This document shows positions 24,807 to 29,674 of a DNA stretch of 29,674 nt, piece after piece. Position numbers and translations under genes: made by a program. A model generated the notes under the pieces. It was given only the letters and a program-made list of their open reading frames with translations, had not been told where the DNA came from and searched no databases. The stretch's first letter is position 1; each line of letters starts with the position of its first letter. This DNA is from Bog-159 sp035541265 (GTDB taxonomy: Bacteria > Acidobacteriota > Terriglobia > Bryobacterales > Bryobacteraceae), in NCBI GenBank assembly GCA_035541265.1, contig DATKNQ010000096.1, positions 1 to 29,674 of the forward strand. The letters are read 5' to 3'.

Positions 24807-25195
24807 GTAAACATGTTGGTCCCCGGCAGGCGAATAAGCTCTCACACAAACTGCAGGACCAATCGCCCACATAATATCAGCCGGATACGGATATTCATCT
24901 CTTACTTACTGAAACCCGCGCGGATGCTAACTGAGTGCAACGTTGCATTGCCGTCGATTTAACCCAGCAGTCAGCCTGCCATTGACGCAGCGGAGCGTTA
25001 AGCGGAAACGGCCGCGGTCTAGCCTCACTGGGTTACCGCCTAAGGGATCCCTCCGCAATGCTCAATCGAAGAACGAGAGTTCCTTCATGGGGTAATGTTT
25101 TGCGATTTCGAGTCCAAAGCTTGGTGTGGCTAGCGATGGCGGTTGCCGCGATCAGTGCATCTCCCGGTTCAAGCTGAGCCGCAAATCCGCGTCAT
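24807..25195. other. Intergenic region upstream of the phosphatase cluster
   Basis: About 390 bp separate the methyltransferase stop from the first phosphatase-like gene; both are on the minus strand. It holds a 12-bp palindrome TGCAACGTTGCA (24936-24947), about 130 bp upstream of the cluster, and a plus-strand 39-codon ORF. TATTAT-like sequence is present, but no convincing -35/-10 pair or Pho box was identified. Confidence 0.5.
25058..25177 (+). CDS. 39-codon ORF resembling a signal peptide
   Basis: The ORF reads MLNRRTRVPSWGN, then a hydrophobic stretch VWLAMAVAAISAS and a stop shortly after, that is, a basic N-region, an h-region and a cleavage-like site. AAGGGA lies 10 bases before the ATG. 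It may be a small membrane or secreted peptide, the 5' remnant of a lost exported protein, or chance. Nothing downstream on this strand continues it. Confidence 0.25.
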   Translation: MLNRRTRVPSWGNVLRFRVQSLVWLAMAVAAISASPGSS

Positions 25196-26221
25196 TCAAG
25201 CGCGCCCCATCACCACCGTGTGCGGGCTCATGGGAATCGGGTGTGCCGTGACGCCCCCGAAACCCGCCTGGTCATACATGGCCGCGAGTTCGCTGAGCGT
25301 ATAGGCATCGCCCGCGACCGTGCTGGCCAACATGGTCATGCTGAACGCCGCGGGCATGGGCGGCGATACCCGGTCCTCGTTGGGTACGAACTCGAGCGTG
25401 GCCGCGCGCCCGCCGGCCCGCAGTGCGCCGTGCACCTTCTTCAACAGAGCCACGCAGGTGGACCGATCGAAGTGGTGCAGGAAGTTGGTCAGCAGCACCG
25501 CGTCGTAAGGGCCGCCGAAATCCACTTCGAATGCGCTGCCCGGCAGCATGTCGTATCGTTCCTGGACGCCCGCGTTGCGCGCGTTGTCGAGCGCCACCCG
25601 CAGCACGGGCGCCCAGTCCAGCCCCGTCACGTGCGCCTGCGGGTTCTGTTTGGCGATCTCGATGCCGAACAGCCCGTGGCCGGCGGCGATGTCCAACACC
25701 CGCATGGGGCCGCGGTGACCATCCAATACAACCGCGCCGAGCGGACCGGCCATAGGGGCCATCATGGGCGCCATGGTTTCGGCAAACTGCACCCAGATCG
25801 GATTCTCTGGTTCCACGCTGCCGTCGCCCGGCAGCACCGTGCGCCCAGTGCGCACGATTTCGGCCAGCCGGTCGTATGGCTCTCGCATCGCAGGGTTGCT
25901 GAGAAATTGCGCGATCGAGGCCAGGCACGCCGGTGAGCGAGGGTCAAGGAACGCCGCGCTGGCCGGGCTGTGCCGGTAACTGCCGTCCTCTTTTACCAGC
26001 ACCCCGCAAATCGTGAGGAAATCGCACAGGATGCGGATCCCGCGCTCGGACGCCGCGCAGTGCCGGGCAATGGAAGCGACGTCTCCGGGCCCATCGCCCA
26101 CAGCGCGAAACAAATCGAGATCGATGGCCGCCTTCAAGGCAGACGTGCGCTGATGCGCCTGCAGCATCTCGAAAACCAAACCAGGAGTCAACGGACCTTC
26201 CGAAGTTTTCCCAGGGTGCAC
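25196..26221 (-). CDS. SAM-dependent O-methyltransferase-like protein
   Basis: The protein of about 341 residues has an N-terminal winged-helix dimerisation domain (LDLFRAVGDGPGDVASIARHC, RILCDFLTICGVL) and a C-terminal class I methyltransferase domain with motif I VLDIAAGHGLFG, then GLDWAPVLRVA and a DAVLLTNFLHHFD segment. This matches the plant-type/hydroxyneurosporene O-methyltransferase layout; the acceptor is unknown. An ATG at 26227 also opens the frame, but the GGAGG directly abuts it, whereas the in-frame GTG at 26221 has a six-base spacing, so GTG is the more likely start. It is transcribed alone, 389 bp upstream of the phosphatase cluster. Confidence 0.85.
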   Translation of the reverse strand: MHPGKTSEGPLTPGLVFEMLQAHQRTSALKAAIDLDLFRAVGDGPGDVASIARHCAASERGIRILCDFLTICGVLVKEDGSYRHSPASAAFLDPRSPACLASIAQFLSNPAMREPYDRLAEIVRTGRTVLPGDGSVEPENPIWVQFAETMAPMMAPMAGPLGAVVLDGHRGPMRVLDIAAGHGLFGIEIAKQNPQAHVTGLDWAPVLRVALDNARNAGVQERYDMLPGSAFEVDFGGPYDAVLLTNFLHHFDRSTCVALLKKVHGALRAGGRAATLEFVPNEDRVSPPMPAAFSMTMLASTVAGDAYTLSELAAMYDQAGFGGVTAHPIPMSPHTVVMGRA

Positions 26222-26387
26222 AAACATCCTCCGATTACGATGGCCAGGACTTGCGGACTGGCGACCAGGTTCACATTAGTGTACACCGATTTCGATCGAG
26301 CGTGACTTCCCACAGCCGGAATACCCAACACGAAGCATTCATCCATTCGGCCCGGAATTGCGCACCGCCGACCAGCTAAAACAGCTA

Positions 26388-26399
26388 TTCAGGCCTGAA
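26388..26399. promoter_or_regulatory. 12-bp palindrome upstream of the activase gene
   Basis: TTCAGGCCTGAA is a perfect palindrome 52 bp before the activase ATG. It may be an operator, but several 12-bp palindromes are expected by chance in a window of this size. Confidence 0.2.
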
Positions 26400-26451
26400 A
26401 TACTGGCAACGCCACCGCTACGCCTATTATGATGGGAAAACAGGCACAGTC

Positions 26452-29400
26452 ATGGGCATCAATATCGGTCTGGACATTGGCTCCATCAGCCTGAAGCTCG
26501 CGGCGCTGGGCCGGCCACAGGATCGCGGCATCCTGGAAAGCCTCTGCGCCGGTGGGGGCAACTTCTTCATGCAGAGCGGCGACACGCCGCTGGTGCTGTC
26601 GGAGTACCGCCGCATCGCAGGCAGCCCGATTCAATCCGCCTACGACCTGCTGCAAACGTTCTACGAGACCGTGCCCGAAAGCCGCATCGAGGGCATTCGC
26701 GTGACGGGCTCCGGCAGCCGCACCATCGCCAAGATCCTGGGCCTGTATTTCGAAAACGAATTCAAGGCCATCGCGCGCATGATCGCCGCGTATTATCCGG
26801 ATGTGCGCACGGTGTTCGAGATCGGCGGCGAAAGCTCGAAGTACATCCGACTCGATCAGCAGACGATTCTGGACTACGACCGCAGCGGCGAGTGCGCGGC
26901 AGGCACCGGATCATTCCTCGATCAGCAGGCGCTGCGCATGCAGTACTCGGTGGAAGAAGTGGGCAGCCTGGTGGAGCATGCGGGGTGTGCCGCGCGCATC
27001 GCCGGCCGCTGTTCGGTGTTCGCCAAGAGCGACATGATCCATGCGCAGCAAAAAGGCTACTCGCCGCCCGAAATTCTGCGCGGGTTGTGCGACGCGGTGG
27101 CGCGCAATTTCAAGAGCAGCGTGGTAAAGGGCCGTCCCGTGGAAGCGCCCGTCGCGTTGATTGGCGCGGTCTCGCAGAATGCCGGCGTGACGGCCGCCCT
27201 GCGCGAGGCCTTCGGCTTATTCGACAGCCAACTCATTGTGCCGCCGCTGTACGCCTGGTGCGGCGCCATCGGCGCGGCGATGCTCGAAGCCGAAGAGCCG
27301 CGCAAACGTTCGCTGCGCGACATCCACCGCCTGAATCAGCATGAAGGCGAGGAGCACCTGAAAGACACGACACCGCTCTCGATGGATCGCGTGGTGCTGC
27401 TGCGCGGCCGCGTGGGCACGTACACCGCGCCGCCGGGCCGCGACCCGATTCCGGCTTACCTGGGCATCGACGTGGGATCCGTCTCGACGAACGTGGTAGC
27501 CATCGATGAATTCGGCGCGGTGATCCACGATATCTATCTGCGGACCGCGGGCCGGCCCATCGAAGCGGTCCAGCAAGGGCTCACCGAACTGAACGGACTA
27601 TGGGGCGAGCGGCTGGAGATTCGCGGCGTGGGCACCACCGGATCCGGCCGCGAGCTGATCGCCGAGTTCGCCGGCGCGGACGTGGTGAATGACGAGATCA
27701 CCGCGCACAAGACGGGCGCTATCCACGTGAGCGAGACTCTGGGCGGCGAGCCGGTGGACACAATCTTCGAGATCGGCGGCCAGGATTCGAAGTTCATCTC
27801 GATCGAGCACGGCGTGGTGGTGGACTTCGCCATGAACGAAGCGTGCGCGGCGGGCACGGGATCATTCCTGGAGGAGCAGGCCGAGAAGCTGGGCATCAGC
27901 ATCAAGGGCGAATTCGCGCGGCTGGCGCTTTCCGCGCCGTCGCCCACGCGGCTGGGCGAGCGCTGCACGGTGTTCATGGAGCGCGATGTGACTGGCTGGC
28001 TGCACAAGGGTGAACCGGTGCCGGATGTGGTCGCGGGGCTGGCCTACTCGATCGCCCTGAATTATCTGAATCGCGTGGTGCGCGGCCGGCACATCGGCGA
28101 CGTGATCTACTTCCAGGGCGGCACGGCGTATAACGATGCGGTGGCCGCGGCCTTCGCGGGGCTGCTGGGCAAGCGCATCACGGTGCCGCCTTACAACGGT
28201 GTGATGGGCGCGGTCGGGATGGCGCTGATCGCGCGCCAGTGGCATCTGGCCACCCGCGGGCGCAGCCGTTTCCGCGGCTATCATTTCGATCGCTTGCACC
28301 TGAGCTCGCGCGACTTCGTCTGCCGCGCCTGCTCGAACCTGTGCGACATCAAAGAATTCACGATCGAGGGGCAGAAAAGTTACTGGGGCGACAAGTGCTC
28401 CGATAAGTTCCGTAAGCCTTCGACCACGGGCCGCCAGCCGGTGATCGACGACTTATTTGCCTGCCGCGAGAGAATCATCGAAGACTTGAGCGCCGCCGGC
28501 AATCGGCCGCAGGCCGGCGGTTTACGCGTGGGGATCCCGCGCGCCATGTCCACCTTCGATCGCTATCCATTCTGGCAGCGCTATTTCGCGGAACTGGGCA
28601 TGGAGACGGTGCTTTCGCCGGCGACCGATCCGCGCATCGCGGCGGCGGGCGTCGAGATGGCGGTAGCGCAACCCTGCTATCCGGTGCAGGTAGCGCACGG
28701 CCATGTGCACGCGCTGGCGCAAATGGAGGTCGATTACATCCTGGTCCCGAACATCGCGGACGCGGAAGCCGACGATAGCGACTGTCCGGCGCATTACTGC
28801 CCGTGGAACCAGACGCTACCCTACATCCTGCGCGTGGCGCCCGGATTGGCCGCAGCGCAGGCCAGGCTGCTGGTGCCGACGCTGCATTTCCAATTGGGAC
28901 CGGCACAGGTGAAGAGCGGCCTGGCGCAGTGCATGCGGCCACTGGGCGTGAGCCGGCGCGCCAGCGACCGCGCCGTGGATGCGGCCTACGCCGCGCAGCA
29001 CGAGTTTCAGAAGCGCCTGCTCGAACTGGGCCGCCGCGCGCTGGACGTGTTGGAGCGCACCGGTGAGCCGGGCCTGGTGTTGGCGGGCCGCGGGTATAAC
29101 ATCTACGACCGCGGCATCAACTGCGACATCCCGCGCAAGCTGCGGCATCGCTACGGCGCGAATGTGATCCCGCTCGATTTTCTGGTGACGGGCCGGGAGC
29201 CGATGGCCGGCCTGCACGACAACATGTACTGGGCTTCCGGGCGCAAGATCCTGGAAGCCGCGCATGTGGCCAGCAAGCGCGCTAACCTGCACGTGATCTA
29301 TCTTTCGAATTTCAAGTGCGGCCCGGATTCGTACATTAAGCACTTCGCGCGTGAAGCCGCGGGCGCGCCGCTGCTGGTGTTGCAGTTCGATGGCCACGGC

Positions 29401-29523
29401 AACGACGCCGGATACATGACGCGCTGCGAAGCTTATCTCGATAGCAAGGGGATTCTGCGATGCTACAAACCTGTGCCGCCGGAGCAGGCCGCGTCTGCGG
29501 CGACGGCGGCGAGCCTTCACTAG
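26452..29523 (+). CDS. Tandem-duplicated acyl-CoA dehydratase activase (BadF/BcrAD type) with C-terminal activase-related domain
   Basis: The 1023-residue cytosolic protein contains two ASKHA ATPase units, at about residues 4-285 and 335-595. Each starts with a phosphate loop (GLDIGSISLKL; GIDVGSVSTNV). Each carries the two cysteines that in homodimeric activases bridge a [4Fe-4S] cluster: Cys148 (ECAAGTGSF) and Cys187 (GRCSVF); Cys465 (ACAAGTGSF) and Cys505 (ERCTVF). The duplicate may therefore hold a cluster between its own halves. A Cys624-x2-Cys627-x3-Cys631-x17-Cys649 set follows, then a DUF2229/HgdB-like region (about 675-1005). Known activases drive ATP-dependent electron transfer to 2-hydroxyacyl-CoA dehydratases or benzoyl-CoA reductases. 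The target here is unknown, and the ribosome binding site is weak. Confidence 0.88.
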   Translation: MGINIGLDIGSISLKLAALGRPQDRGILESLCAGGGNFFMQSGDTPLVLSEYRRIAGSPIQSAYDLLQTFYETVPESRIEGIRVTGSGSRTIAKILGLYFENEFKAIARMIAAYYPDVRTVFEIGGESSKYIRLDQQTILDYDRSGECAAGTGSFLDQQALRMQYSVEEVGSLVEHAGCAARIAGRCSVFAKSDMIHAQQKGYSPPEILRGLCDAVARNFKSSVVKGRPVEAPVALIGAVSQNAGVTAALREAFGLFDSQLIVPPLYAWCGAIGAAMLEAEEPRKRSLRDIHRLNQHEGEEHLKDTTPLSMDRVVLLRGRVGTYTAPPGRDPIPAYLGIDVGSVSTNVVAIDEFGAVIHDIYLRTAGRPIEAVQQGLTELNGLWGERLEIRGVGTTGSGRELIAEFAGADVVNDEITAHKTGAIHVSETLGGEPVDTIFEIGGQDSKFISIEHGVVVDFAMNEACAAGTGSFLEEQAEKLGISIKGEFARLALSAPSPTRLGERCTVFMERDVTGWLHKGEPVPDVVAGLAYSIALNYLNRVVRGRHIGDVIYFQGGTAYNDAVAAAFAGLLGKRITVPPYNGVMGAVGMALIARQWHLATRGRSRFRGYHFDRLHLSSRDFVCRACSNLCDIKEFTIEGQKSYWGDKCSDKFRKPSTTGRQPVIDDLFACRERIIEDLSAAGNRPQAGGLRVGIPRAMSTFDRYPFWQRYFAELGMETVLSPATDPRIAAAGVEMAVAQPCYPVQVAHGHVHALAQMEVDYILVPNIADAEADDSDCPAHYCPWNQTLPYILRVAPGLAAAQARLLVPTLHFQLGPAQVKSGLAQCMRPLGVSRRASDRAVDAAYAAQHEFQKRLLELGRRALDVLERTGEPGLVLAGRGYNIYDRGINCDIPRKLRHRYGANVIPLDFLVTGREPMAGLHDNMYWASGRKILEAAHVASKRANLHVIYLSNFKCGPDSYIKHFAREAAGAPLLVLQFDGHGNDAGYMTRCEAYLDSKGILRCYKPVPPEQAASAATAASLH

Positions 29524-29674
29524 CCGGCAAGAAGATCCACATCCCGCCGATGGCGTACGGCAGCGCGCAGGCTTTTGCCGCAGCTTTCCGCGCGGTCGGG
29601 CTGGACGCCGAACCTACGCCGCCTTCCGACAACCGCACGCGCGAACTGGGCGCGCGCTACACTTCCGGCGACGA
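29460..29674 (+). CDS. HgdB-like (2-hydroxyacyl-CoA dehydratase D-component-like) protein, 5' part
   Basis: A frame starting at the ATG at 29460 is open to the right edge (71 codons seen). AAGGGG lies eight bases upstream. After a short variable start it reads KKIHIPPMAYGSAQAFAAAF, then VGLDAEPTPPSDNRTRELG and ARYTSGD. From memory this fits the domain that follows the activase domains in the longer fused activase proteins, where TSGDEC-type sequence leads to a cluster cysteine. It overlaps the activase gene by 64 bases in another frame, so it is the next gene of the same operon. The rest lies outside the window. Confidence 0.7.
   Translation, partial: MLQTCAAGAGRVCGDGGEPSLAGKKIHIPPMAYGSAQAFAAAFRAVGLDAEPTPPSDNRTRELGARYTSGD

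Noticed and set aside
24936..24947. Palindrome TGCAACGTTGCA as a defined operator
   Set aside because: Perfect 12-bp palindromes occur by chance about every 4 kb; there is no supporting promoter context.

Overview
The window is GC-rich, gene-dense bacterial chromosome. The gene set points to Acidobacteria of the Solibacter/Bryobacter type: BshA, a GWxTD-domain protein followed by a carboxypeptidase-regulatory-domain beta-barrel, DUF3300 and DUF2950 proteins, and many secreted enzymes. This placement is an inference from gene content. I see no rRNA, tRNA, CRISPR array, insertion sequence or phage gene.

Left part (1-4717). A tightly overlapping minus-strand operon encodes a Tat-exported clan GH-D glycosidase, an aldo/keto reductase and a zinc alcohol dehydrogenase that runs off the left edge. 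It looks like a sugar release-and-oxidation unit. A small TonB-C-domain protein diverges from it and overlaps an alpha/beta hydrolase tail to tail.

PHA region (4815-6785). A six-repeat phasin-like protein is divergent from the regulator PhaR. Between them lie a near-consensus sigma-70 promoter and a palindrome of the CTGC-N3-GCAG type at its predicted start site. A two-CBS-domain protein follows phaR.

Middle (6786-14286). A structured, decayed stretch (paired hairpins and a probable frameshifted pseudogene) leads into a 41-codon ORF coupled to bshA (bacillithiol synthesis), then a secreted cyanophycinase-like peptidase. On the other strand are gatB-bcp, and then DUF3300 followed by DUF2950.

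Right part (14287-29674). A GWxTD protein and an outer-membrane barrel protein are on the plus strand. Facing them is a four-gene minus-strand cluster of exported proteins: two divergent histidine-acid-phosphatase-like proteins, a beta-propeller/phosphoesterase fusion, and an unrecognised secreted protein. This cluster is the best candidate here for an undescribed system, probably acting on extracellular organic phosphate. An O-methyltransferase follows. The right edge holds a tandem-duplicated acyl-CoA dehydratase activase whose HgdB-like partner starts inside it and leaves the window.
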